Positions 7,515 to 14,417 of a stretch of DNA of 15,036 nt are shown here, in pieces (position 1 is the first letter of the stretch; each line of letters begins with the position of its first letter). Made by a program: the position numbers and the translations under genes. The notes under the pieces are model-generated. The model was not told the DNA's origin and did not search any database. It was given only the letters and a program-made list of their open reading frames with translations. The stretch is from positions 1 through 15,036 of the forward strand of contig JAESQI010000326.1 in NCBI GenBank assembly GCA_016765255.1. Direction: 5' to 3'. The DNA comes from Robiginitomaculum sp. (GTDB lineage Bacteria; Pseudomonadota; Alphaproteobacteria; Caulobacterales; Maricaulaceae).

Positions 7515-9198
7515 TGACGACAGCGCAGTTAGTAAGCTGGGCAGACTATGGAGGAAATTAGCTCCAACATTTCTATTCGCCTTTGTGCTTTTGAATATGA
7601 GCGCAAATGTTCTCGCCCAAACCCCGCCGCCCATAGATTGGCTCACGCCCGAAGAAGAACAAAAACTAGAACAATCCCGTCCCGAAATCTGGAAAACAAA
7701 TATAGGCGAAATTTTTATCCGCGATTTTGCTGTACTCTCAAACGGTGACATTCTCGGTGTAGGTGGCACTAGTGATCCGGAACAGACATACATGAATGCT
7801 TCAATGATACGGTTGGATCGTTTTGGAAATACTCTTTGGTACAAAAGGGCCAGCAAAAAAACTGATAATATGCATCTATCAATTACAGTGCTAGATAGCG
7901 GGCAGACTTATATTTTATCTTCAAGACGTGAAGAAAATAAACAAACCTCAAAATTTTTTGTTCAGCGCATCAGCACAATAGGTGACGCTGAATGGGAAAT
8001 AGATTTACTGCCAAATACTCAGTCTCGGTTTATGTCAATACATAGCGGGGTTGATGGCGGGGTAATTGCCTGCGGTTGGTTGCGAAATGCCTTTGATAAA
8101 TCCACACATTATGACCGCTCAATACATAAGAGTCTAAGAGACGCTAAACGTGCATTTTCACCATATAAAAACTATTGCGTAAAAATTGACGAAAACGGAA
8201 CCGCCCAATGGGAGAAAAGATTTGAAATACGGGGCTCAACTTTACCGTACAATTTTATTCTTACCAAGGATGGTGGCTATGTAACCCTTTCATCTGATTA
8301 TAAAAATGGCCATGATACCAATGTAAATTTGGTCAAGTTTGATACACAAGGCAAACAACTCTGGCGTTATAAAACCGCAGAATTTTCTAGCATATATCCG
8401 CACTCATTAGCCGAAATGAAAAACGGCCATATTGCTATCCTGGGTGTAGTTAACAACAACGTAAAAGTAGCACAAGAGATAAATGTTTTTGCAAAAATAT
8501 TGAACACTGTTTTCGTGGCCCCAAAAAATTCTTTTCAAAGAAGAAGCAAGGTAGTTTTAATTGATAAGGACGGGCAAAAAATTAGCGATCTGAATTTTGG
8601 TGACCAGCCCGTTTTACTTGAATCAATCGCGCCGTCCTTAGATGGCGGTATTTTATTGGCGGGGGCACAGTTTTATGATGGAAATAATAAAAGAGCATAT
8701 GTCATAAATCTAGACAGTGCAGGGAGAATGTTATGGGACAAACATTTGCAAAACAAAGAGAGTATTAGTGCTGCAGAGTATTTACGCCCTACCAATGATG
8801 GAAATATAATTATAACTAGTTATAGCTATAATAAAATTGATAAAAAAATTTCCGGGCGTTACTTCCAAAAAATTTCAACTGCGAGCCAACTTACTGACAT
8901 TGAATTTGTTCGGCTTAAATCAAAACGAAAATTAAACAGTCCCATTAAACTTATAAAAGCTAAAGCCCCCCTTATTGTGGCAAATCACCCTATAAATGAG
9001 CGGTGCATGATTTTGATTGATATTGATACGACGGGGAAACCATTCAATGCTAGGAAATTGGTCTGTAAATTGAGCGAGCCTAATATAGTAAATGTCTTAG
9101 CGGCAACTTTGCAACGTCAGTATGAACCTGAATATGTGAATGGAAAACCCGTTGTATCAAAAGATATTGAGGCTTCTTTTAGAATCACCATAGAGTAA
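7498..9198 (+). CDS. Secreted beta-propeller protein with TonB-C-like C-terminus
   Basis: Unknown function. Residues 22-40 form a signal peptide core ending VLA before Q41, so the protein should be exported, but the n-region before it is unusually long. The body (about 60-470) carries at least five degenerate blocks of the type D-x2-G-x3-W followed by D/N-G-G turns: LDRFGNTLW (106-114), KIDENGTAQW (229-238), KFDTQGKQLW (to 289), NLDSAGRMLW (404-413) and a weaker IDKDGQ. These are typical of beta-propeller blades of the PQQ/BamB-like sort. Residues about 495-566 resemble a TonB C-terminal domain: LIDIDTTGKPFNARK, then A-x2-LQRQYEPEYVNGKP and a final FRITIE. The gene is visibly richer in A and T than its neighbours. 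It ends 12 bases before the DUF853 gene, whose first 17 bases it shares. Confidence 0.7.
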   Translation: MTSIFIDDSAVSKLGRLWRKLAPTFLFAFVLLNMSANVLAQTPPPIDWLTPEEEQKLEQSRPEIWKTNIGEIFIRDFAVLSNGDILGVGGTSDPEQTYMNASMIRLDRFGNTLWYKRASKKTDNMHLSITVLDSGQTYILSSRREENKQTSKFFVQRISTIGDAEWEIDLLPNTQSRFMSIHSGVDGGVIACGWLRNAFDKSTHYDRSIHKSLRDAKRAFSPYKNYCVKIDENGTAQWEKRFEIRGSTLPYNFILTKDGGYVTLSSDYKNGHDTNVNLVKFDTQGKQLWRYKTAEFSSIYPHSLAEMKNGHIAILGVVNNNVKVAQEINVFAKILNTVFVAPKNSFQRRSKVVLIDKDGQKISDLNFGDQPVLLESIAPSLDGGILLAGAQFYDGNNKRAYVINLDSAGRMLWDKHLQNKESISAAEYLRPTNDGNIIITSYSYNKIDKKISGRYFQKISTASQLTDIEFVRLKSKRKLNSPIKLIKAKAPLIVANHPINERCMILIDIDTTGKPFNARKLVCKLSEPNIVNVLAATLQRQYEPEYVNGKPVVSKDIEASFRITIE

Positions 9199-9210
9199 AT
9201 AGGATCAAGT

Positions 9211-9227
9211 ATGACCAGTATTTTTAT
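9211..9227 (+). repeat. 17-bp direct repeat, copy 2 (start of DUF853 gene)
   Basis: Identical to 7498-7514; the two copies lie 1713 bases apart, a multiple of three, and both begin at a start codon with its own ribosome site. Upstream bases differ. Confidence 0.95.
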
Positions 9228-10704
9228 CGGCAAGGACACGGACGGGAAGCGGCAAGAATTGCTTTTAAAACGAGCCAATCGGCATGGGCTTGTGGCGGGA
9301 GCGACGGGGACGGGGAAAACTGTTACCATGCAGATATTGGCGGAAGGGTTTTCAAACGCTGGCGTGCCCGTATTTGTTGCTGATGTTAAGGGGGATGTTT
9401 CGGGGGTTTGTGTGGCGGGTTCTAAAACCCATAAACTGCATGACAAGCTTATCTCTCGGGCCGAAAAAATTGGGCTTGAAGAGTATACCTACACAGCCTT
9501 CCCGACCATTTTTTGGGATTTATACGGTGAGGCGGGGCATCCCGTCCGCACGACAATTTCCGAAATGGGGCCGACAATGCTCACCCGCCTTATGGACCTC
9601 ACCTCCGCCCAAGAAGGGGTGATGCACATTGCTTTTGACGTGGCTGAGGATAATGATTGGCCCTTGCTGGATTTGAAGGATTTAAAATCGACCCTCAATT
9701 ATGTGGCCGAAGCCCGCAAAGAACTGTCCCAAGACTACGGCAATATCACCTCGCAATCAGTCGGTGCAATCGTGCGCTCTCTTTTGGTATTAGAGCGCGA
9801 CGGGGCCGATATGTTTTTTGGCGAGCCCGCCCTGAAACTCAGCGACCTAATGCGAACCGATATGAGCGGCAAGGGCATTATCTCGGTTCTCGCCGCGAGC
9901 GAGCTAATCAATCATCCGAGGCTATATTCCACATTCTTACTGTGGCTACTTAGCGAATTATTCGAAGAACTCCCAGAGATTGGTGATCCCGACAAACCCG
10001 TAATTGTGTTCTTTTTTGATGAGGCCCATCTTTTGTTTGAAGACGCGCCCAAAGCTTTGGTGAAAAAAATAGAACAAGTGGCGCGTCTCATCCGCTCCAA
10101 AGGGGTGGGGTTATATTTCGTCACCCAAAATCCGAGCGATATCCCAGACAGCGTCTTGTCACAAATTGGCAACCGTATCCAACACGCCCTGCGCGCCTAT
10201 ACGCCCAAGGAAATAAAGGCCGTAAAATCATCGGCGTCAGCCTTCAGACCCAATCCAAATTTTAAAACCGAAGACGTTATTTCAAACCTCGGTGTGGGCG
10301 AAGCTCTGGTTTCGGTTATGGATGCAAAAGGTCGCCCGCAAATTGTTGGCCAAACCCTGATCCGCCCGCCAAGTTCCCGCCTTGGCCCCGCTACAAGTGC
10401 TGAACAAAAAACCGTCATGAAGCGCTCTCCCGTGGCAGGGGATTACGACGAAGCCATCGACAGAAAATCCGCCTATGAAGTCTTAACCGCCAAGCGCAAA
10501 AAAATGGCGGCGGAAAAAGAAAAAGCCGAAAAACAGGCCGCCAAAAAGAAACCCGGCAGACGAAGGCGCAAACGACAGTCCGCGTTGGAAGCAGGTACAA
10601 AGGCGGCTGTGCGCTCACTAGGCGCGCAACTTGGGCGCAAAATCGCAGGGAAGCACGGGGCGGCGATTATGCGCGGTATTTTAGGTTCCATGATGCGGCG
10701 CTAA
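9211..10704 (+). CDS. DUF853/YjgR-type HerA-like ATPase
   Basis: P-loop ATPase of the HerA/FtsK superfamily, DUF853 group (E. coli YjgR); the cellular role of the group is not settled. It has 497 residues, a normal length. Visible features: RANRHGLVAGATGTGKTVTM with Walker A lysine K36; FVADVKGDVSG; Walker B VIVFFFDEAHLLF with D270-E271; LIRSKGVGLYFVTQNPSDIP; and a conserved VLSQIGNRIQHALRAYTP. From about 430 to 470 there is a Lys/Ala/Arg-rich, probably coiled and basic linker, followed by a short C-terminal helix AIMRGILGSMMRR typical of YjgR. AGGA six bases before ATG 9211 is the ribosome site. The 12-base gap suggests co-transcription with the propeller gene. Confidence 0.93.
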   Translation: MTSIFIGKDTDGKRQELLLKRANRHGLVAGATGTGKTVTMQILAEGFSNAGVPVFVADVKGDVSGVCVAGSKTHKLHDKLISRAEKIGLEEYTYTAFPTIFWDLYGEAGHPVRTTISEMGPTMLTRLMDLTSAQEGVMHIAFDVAEDNDWPLLDLKDLKSTLNYVAEARKELSQDYGNITSQSVGAIVRSLLVLERDGADMFFGEPALKLSDLMRTDMSGKGIISVLAASELINHPRLYSTFLLWLLSELFEELPEIGDPDKPVIVFFFDEAHLLFEDAPKALVKKIEQVARLIRSKGVGLYFVTQNPSDIPDSVLSQIGNRIQHALRAYTPKEIKAVKSSASAFRPNPNFKTEDVISNLGVGEALVSVMDAKGRPQIVGQTLIRPPSSRLGPATSAEQKTVMKRSPVAGDYDEAIDRKSAYEVLTAKRKKMAAEKEKAEKQAAKKKPGRRRRKRQSALEAGTKAAVRSLGAQLGRKIAGKHGAAIMRGILGSMMRR

Positions 10705-10779
10705 AGTTCTCGAAACCGTCCACAAAATTTACACAGAAATAACAGACTCACAATACTCTTGGGCTTGCGCAGATTGGGA

Positions 10780-10803
10780 ATATAGGTAAAGTCATACCTA
10801 TAT
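10780..10803. promoter_or_regulatory. Perfect 9-bp dyad in the dnaN leader region
   Basis: ATATAGGTA-aagtca-TACCTATAT, 64 bases before the dnaN start. It sits next to promoter-like TTGGGA (10774-10779) and contains TATAT elements, so it could be an operator or a leader hairpin. No known regulator is assigned. The remainder of the 10705-10844 gap shows nothing else convincing. Confidence 0.45.
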
Positions 10804-10844
10804 GTGTTCGCACATTTGAGTACCGTCAGTTGTAAGTAATAGGT

Positions 10845-10874
10845 TTATTATGAAATTTGCATTATTATGAAATT
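10845..10874 (+). repeat. Duplicated dnaN start sequence (13 bp, period 17)
   Basis: TTATTATGAAATT occurs at 10845-10857 and again at 10862-10874. The second copy holds the dnaN ATG (10867); the first holds an out-of-frame decoy ATG (10850). Confidence 0.9.
10850..10870 (+). other. Six-codon leader ORF overlapping the dnaN start
   Basis: ATG 10850 reads MKFALL and then TGA (10868-10870), which overlaps the dnaN ATG (10867-10869) as ATGA. An AGG-containing stretch about six bases before the first ATG is the only ribosome-site-like sequence nearby; the dnaN ATG has none. This invites termination-reinitiation coupling. Not proven to be translated. Confidence 0.4.
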
Positions 10875-11970
10875 CACTATGGAACGCGCAAATTTGCTGT
10901 CTGCACTTGGCCATGTGCAAAACGTGGTCGAGCGCCGCAATACAATCCCGATTCTGTCTAATGTTCTATTGAGCGCAGAAGATGGTAATATCCACTTCAC
11001 GGCAACCGATCTCGATATTGAAATCACCGAAGCCGCCAGCGGCAATGTGAGCGCCCCAGGTAATGTCACCGCCCCGGCCCATACGCTTTATGATATTGCC
11101 CGCAAATTACCAGAGGGCGCAGAAGTCTCCATAATGATCAGCGCAGACGGGCGTCTTGATGTGGACGCGGGACGTTCACACTTCACCTTACCCTTACTAC
11201 CACCCGGTGATTTTCCAAAAATGACAGCCGACGGCTTTACCCATAATTTTTCATTGGCCGCCGCTGATCTTGCGCGGTTGATCGATAAAACCCGCTTTGC
11301 TATTTCCACTGAAGAAACTCGCTACTATCTCAACGGTATTTATTTTCATGCCGCAGACGGAAAGTTACGCACTGTCGCCACTGACGGGCACAGACTGGCT
11401 CTCGCAGAAATGCCGCTACCGTCTGGGGCCCAAGATTTACCGGGTATTATTATTCCGCGCAAAACCGTGGCCGAACTGCGCCGTTTGATCGACGGTGTTG
11501 ACACCCCGATTGAGCTATCTGTATCAGACGCAAAAATCCGTTTTAAAATTGGCTCGGCTGTCCTGACCTCAAAACTAATTGACGGTACATTCCCCGATTA
11601 TGACCGGGTCATTCCCAAAGGGAATGACAAACATCTGGTGATTGATAATAAAGTCTTTGGCGCTGCCGTTGACCGGGTCGCCACAATTTCTGCGGAAAAA
11701 TCACGCTCGATAAAACTGACCTTGGAAAAAGACAGTCTGACCCTCGCGGTTAATAATCCCGAACACGGCAATGCCAATGAAGATTTGATGGTCGATTATG
11801 ATAATGAACCTTTGGAAATTGGCTTTAATGCAAAATATATTCTCGACGTAACCGCACAAATTGGCGCGGACGATATTCATTTCTTCCTCGCAGATCCTGC
11901 CGCCCCCGCCCTTGTCAAAGACCCCAATGACGACGGGGCCTTATTTGTCCTGATGCCGCTGCGCGTTTAA
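10867..11970 (+). CDS. dnaN: DNA polymerase III beta subunit (sliding clamp)
   Basis: Ring-shaped clamp that tethers DNA polymerase III and other repair and replication enzymes to DNA. The 367 residues match the usual length and three-domain repeat. The N-terminus MKFTMERANLLSALGHVQ, then VVERRNTIPILSNVLL, is the standard alphaproteobacterial form. Other landmarks are RYYLNGIYFH, VATDGHRLA, LIDGTFPDYDRVIP and the C-terminal VLMPLRV, whose final residues line the partner-binding groove. The start at ATG 10867 is set by family alignment, although no ribosome site precedes it; an upstream duplicated ATG with a short peptide overlaps it. recF begins 43 bases downstream, the usual dnaN-recF order. 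No dnaA is in the window. Confidence 0.97.
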   Translation: MKFTMERANLLSALGHVQNVVERRNTIPILSNVLLSAEDGNIHFTATDLDIEITEAASGNVSAPGNVTAPAHTLYDIARKLPEGAEVSIMISADGRLDVDAGRSHFTLPLLPPGDFPKMTADGFTHNFSLAAADLARLIDKTRFAISTEETRYYLNGIYFHAADGKLRTVATDGHRLALAEMPLPSGAQDLPGIIIPRKTVAELRRLIDGVDTPIELSVSDAKIRFKIGSAVLTSKLIDGTFPDYDRVIPKGNDKHLVIDNKVFGAAVDRVATISAEKSRSIKLTLEKDSLTLAVNNPEHGNANEDLMVDYDNEPLEIGFNAKYILDVTAQIGADDIHFFLADPAAPALVKDPNDDGALFVLMPLRV

Positions 11971-11984
11971 AACGGCGCAACTTT

Positions 11985-12012
11985 ATAGAAAGTGCCAGAT
12001 AGAAAGTGCTAG
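11985..12012 (+). repeat. 14-bp tandem duplication before recF
   Basis: ATAGAAAGTGCCAG (11985-11998) is followed immediately by ATAGAAAGTGCTAG (11999-12012), 13 of 14 identical, ending one base before the recF GTG. Confidence 0.85.
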
Positions 12013-12013
12013 T

Positions 12014-13155
12014 GTGGCTGAACCGGCCTTCATACAAAACCTAACCCTGACCCAATTTCGCTCCTACGGCCTTATGGACGTAAAATTTGATGGACGGCCT
12101 GTTGTGCTTTTCGGGCAAAACGGAGCAGGAAAAACCAATCTCCTCGAAGCGGTCTCGCTGCTGTCACCGGGACGAGGTCTGCGCCGCGCCAAGCTTTCTG
12201 ATATTGCCAGACAGGTTGACGGCGAAATTGCAAATCATTGGGCCGTTTCTGTGCGGCTTGGCTATTTAGGCGAGACGGAAAATTTGGACGCGCCCACCCA
12301 AATCGGAACAGGGCAAAGCCCTGACGCGCCCACACGGCGACAAATTCGCATTGATGGTAAAAACGCAGGCGGCACAGAATTGGCGAAATGCCTAACCGTT
12401 AATTGGCTCACCCCCGCCCAAGATAGACTGTTTAGTGGCCCCCCGACCGAGCGGCGCAAATTTTTTGACCGGCTCTGCTTAATCCACTCCCCTGCCCACG
12501 GCCAAGCCCATTTGGTTTATGACAAGGCCCGCGCCGAACGAGGCCGCTTGTTTCAAGCGGGCATTGATGATGCCTATTGGTTAAGTGCACTCGAAACAGA
12601 CATGGCAGAATACGGAGCCCGCATCGCCCATGCCCGCCATATAACCTTGGGCGCATTACAACAAAAAATCGAAGCAAGCGAGCTTGGTAATTTCCCCAAA
12701 GCGGTCATTCGTTTAGACGGTGAAGCCGAAGCTCTTTACGATGGCGGGGCCCGTCATGGTGACGTGTTCGAATTTATCAAAACTCAATTACAGCAAGACC
12801 GCGCCCTTGATAGGCACGCTGGACGCACATTAAGGGGCGTGCATAAAAGTGACTTAAACGTCGCCCATCAAGGCAAAAACATGCCCGCCTCTGATTGCTC
12901 AACTGGGGAACAAAAAGCTCTGCTTATTGGTCTTGTGCTGGCCCATGCAAGATCACAAAAACAGGCCCCGCCCATCCTTCTCTTGACGAAGTCACCGCCC
13001 ACCTAGACGAAATCCGCCGCGCCGCCTTGGCCGAAGAATTACTCTCCCTGAACACACAAGTCTTCATGACAGGCACAGACGCACATTTATTTAACGCCTT
13101 TGGCAGCCGCGCCGAAATGTTTTTGGTGGAAGACGGGGCGCTAGAACAACAATAA
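12014..13155 (+). pseudogene. recF: DNA replication/repair protein RecF, frameshifted in Walker B
   Basis: RecF is an SMC-like ATPase that helps load RecA at gaps with RecO and RecR. The first frame (12014-13006) has LTLTQFRSYG, Walker A GQNGAGKTN (K40), the RecF signature CSTGEQKALLIGLVLAHA, and then reaches ILLL and runs out as TKSPPT-stop. The second frame (to 13155) resumes exactly with DEVTAHLDEIRR, then QVFMTGTD, and ends normally. One base, most simply a G in TTGGAC, is missing at about 12983-12985, so the catalytic Walker B aspartate is lost from the first frame. With the base restored the protein would be about 381 residues, normal for RecF. GTG 12014 is the start by family alignment; no good ribosome site is seen. 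Either a recent inactivation or a sequencing error. Confidence 0.9.
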
Positions 13156-13294
13156 TACCTATGCGCAAAAAAGATGAATATTCCTCATTATTTTATGAAT
13201 TATTGATGTGAGGCGCACGGCTATAATCAAGACTGTTTTGGCGGCAAAAAACAACCGTTAGCTTGCCATCCACATTGGGTGTTAGTGAGTGCAT

Positions 13295-13696
13295 TTATTG
13301 ATTCAAATTGGCAAAAATAGAATCAATAACTGGACAGTCAGGGACTTGCTTACCGCTGCAAAGTTTTTCCATTTCGCCCAACGTTTTGTCGAGCCGGTTT
13401 AGATCGGTGATTTTTTTTCTGATTTCACGCTGATGACGTAAGGTTAACGCTTGCACTTCCGAGCAAGTATAACCGCCATCAACTAATTTGAGAAGTATGC
13501 GAACGTCTTTGAGGCTGAAGCCCAAATCACGGCACCGCTTAATAAATGACAGGCGTATTGTATGCGCTTTGTCATATTGCCGTCTTCCTCCATCGCTACG
13601 AGGAGGTATGAGCATCAGATCTTCTTTCTCATAATAACGAATGGTTTCTATATTGACGCCTGTACGCTTTGAAAGTTCGCCGATTAGTATGACCAT
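13295..13696 (-). CDS. MerR-family metal-responsive regulator (MerR-like)
   Basis: Metal-sensing activator that untwists an over-long promoter. It has 133 residues. The N-terminal winged helix reads LIGELSKRTGVNIETIRYYEKEDL, with the R38-R39-x-Y41 wing; a long dimerisation helix covers about 82-112. Three cysteines sit where the Hg(II) ligands of MerR lie: C78 (GGYTC), C113 and C121 (LCSGKQVPDCP). The loop between the last two is one residue shorter than in Tn501 MerR (C117, C126), and C55 is extra. Hg(II) or a related soft metal is the likely signal, by family knowledge. AAAGGTG on the minus strand precedes ATG 13696. It is divergent from the MerT-like gene, with a MerR-type operator between them. 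Confidence 0.88.
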   Translation of the reverse strand: MVILIGELSKRTGVNIETIRYYEKEDLMLIPPRSDGGRRQYDKAHTIRLSFIKRCRDLGFSLKDVRILLKLVDGGYTCSEVQALTLRHQREIRKKITDLNRLDKTLGEMEKLCSGKQVPDCPVIDSIFANLNQ

Positions 13697-13724
13697 GGTT
13701 CACACCTTTGTGATAATTTATCTA

Positions 13725-13755
13725 TTGTTCCTGTAGCTACTACAGGAAGTATATT
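13725..13755 (+). promoter_or_regulatory. MerR-type operator-promoter with 19-bp spacer
   Basis: TTGTTC (13725-13730) and TATATT (13750-13755) are 19 bases apart, the diagnostic over-long spacer of MerR-family promoters. In the spacer lies a perfect dyad TTCCTGTAG-cta-CTACAGGAA (13728-13748). It should drive the rightward MerT-like gene under control of the divergent regulator, which probably represses itself from the same site. Confidence 0.85.
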
Positions 13756-13796
13756 GTCCTAGCAAATCAAACTATCAAGGATTGAAAGCTGATATT

Positions 13797-14174
13797 ATGA
13801 ACAAGAATCCAGAAGCCAGTCTGACAAGCATTAAGAAAGATGCAAAAACCCGCCGAATAGCGGGCAGCAGTCTTTTGACTGGGTTTTTTGCCTTAATCGG
13901 GGCTTCGTGTTGCGCGCTGCCGCTTGCATTAGTAAATCTTGGCCTGAGCAGTGCATTGGTTTCTCATTTAGGGATTTTTGCGCGGGCTAAGCCTTTGTTT
14001 ATGGGGCTAACGCTTGTTTTGATTGGCACGGCAATCTATTTTTCATTTAAGGGCGGGCGTAGACCCAACCGTAAAACTGCGGTCATCTTAGCCGTCGCGG
14101 TTATTCTGGTTTTAGGTTCCTATATCCTCCCCTCTTTTGAGGGACAAATACTGAAATGGTTGAATTTGAAATGA
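13797..14174 (+). CDS. MerT-like small membrane protein with Cys-Cys pair
   Basis: Probable importer of Hg(II) or a similar soft metal in the inner membrane, by likeness to MerT. It has 125 residues with three predicted helices (about 21-52, 67-84, 94-112). The first helix carries the diagnostic vicinal pair C38-C39 in GASCCALPLALVNLGLSSA, where MerT has its metal-accepting cysteines. The usual second cysteine pair of MerT in the loop is absent. The N-terminus is longer than in classic MerT, with a charged stretch (KKDAKTRR). I prefer ATG 13797; an in-frame TTG at 13782 also exists, but CAAGGA directly abuts it. The gene lies under the MerR-type promoter and its stop overlaps the next gene. 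Confidence 0.75.
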   Translation: MNKNPEASLTSIKKDAKTRRIAGSSLLTGFFALIGASCCALPLALVNLGLSSALVSHLGIFARAKPLFMGLTLVLIGTAIYFSFKGGRRPNRKTAVILAVAVILVLGSYILPSFEGQILKWLNLK

Positions 14175-14389
14175 GTGAGTTTGAGAAATTTTCGACACTG
14201 ACATGTCCCGTGTGCGACCATAAATCCAAAGATGAAATGCCGACCAATGCCTGTATGTGGTTTTATTACTGCGCCGAATGTGATGCGCGACTGAGTCCTA
14301 AAAAAGGTGATTGTTGTGTTTATTGTTCCTACGGAGATATACCTTGTCCGCCGATACAGTTAGGGGATGATTGCTGTGCAGAAGAGTAG
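14156..14389 (+). CDS. GDCCVxC-motif cysteine-rich protein
   Basis: A 77-residue soluble protein with eleven cysteines. It matches the GDCCVxC family: CPVC (17-20), C39-x2-C42, and the namesake GDCCVYCSYGDIPCPP (51-66), followed by a terminal DDCC (71-74). The two CxxC pairs could form a zinc-ribbon-like knuckle. Members of the family often lie by mercury or other soft-metal genes and some have selenocysteine; here all are cysteine codons. Its role is not established, but metal binding or thiol redox work beside the MerT-like transporter is the natural guess. ATG 14156 has GAGGGA eleven bases upstream and overlaps the transporter gene by 19 bases. ATG 14171 (an ATGA overlap with the stop) is an equally possible start. 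The first ten residues, MVEFE-MSEFE, are a near repeat. Confidence 0.85.
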   Translation: MVEFEMSEFEKFSTLTCPVCDHKSKDEMPTNACMWFYYCAECDARLSPKKGDCCVYCSYGDIPCPPIQLGDDCCAEE

Positions 14390-14417
14390 AGACTGCGGGT
14401 AAGACGGTTTCTGTACC

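Noticed and set aside
9211..10704. HerA-like ATPase as part of a HerA-DUF4297 or HerA-SIR2 type anti-phage system
   Set aside because: Sequence matches the widespread DUF853/YjgR group and no SIR2, DUF4297 or nuclease partner is adjacent.
10718..10740. DnaA-box-like sequences (CGTCCACA, TTTACACA) before dnaN
   Set aside because: Each differs from TTATCCACA by at least two bases, with no cluster and no AT-rich unwinding region, so no origin is claimed.
12287..12333. Repeated GACGCGCCCAC (36 bases apart) inside recF
   Set aside because: In frame, lies in a variable loop (DAPTQ...DAPTR) and is short; probably unremarkable.
13161..13211. A 16-codon reading frame MRKKDEYSSLFYELLM after recF
   Set aside because: No ribosome site, no recognisable family and too short to judge.
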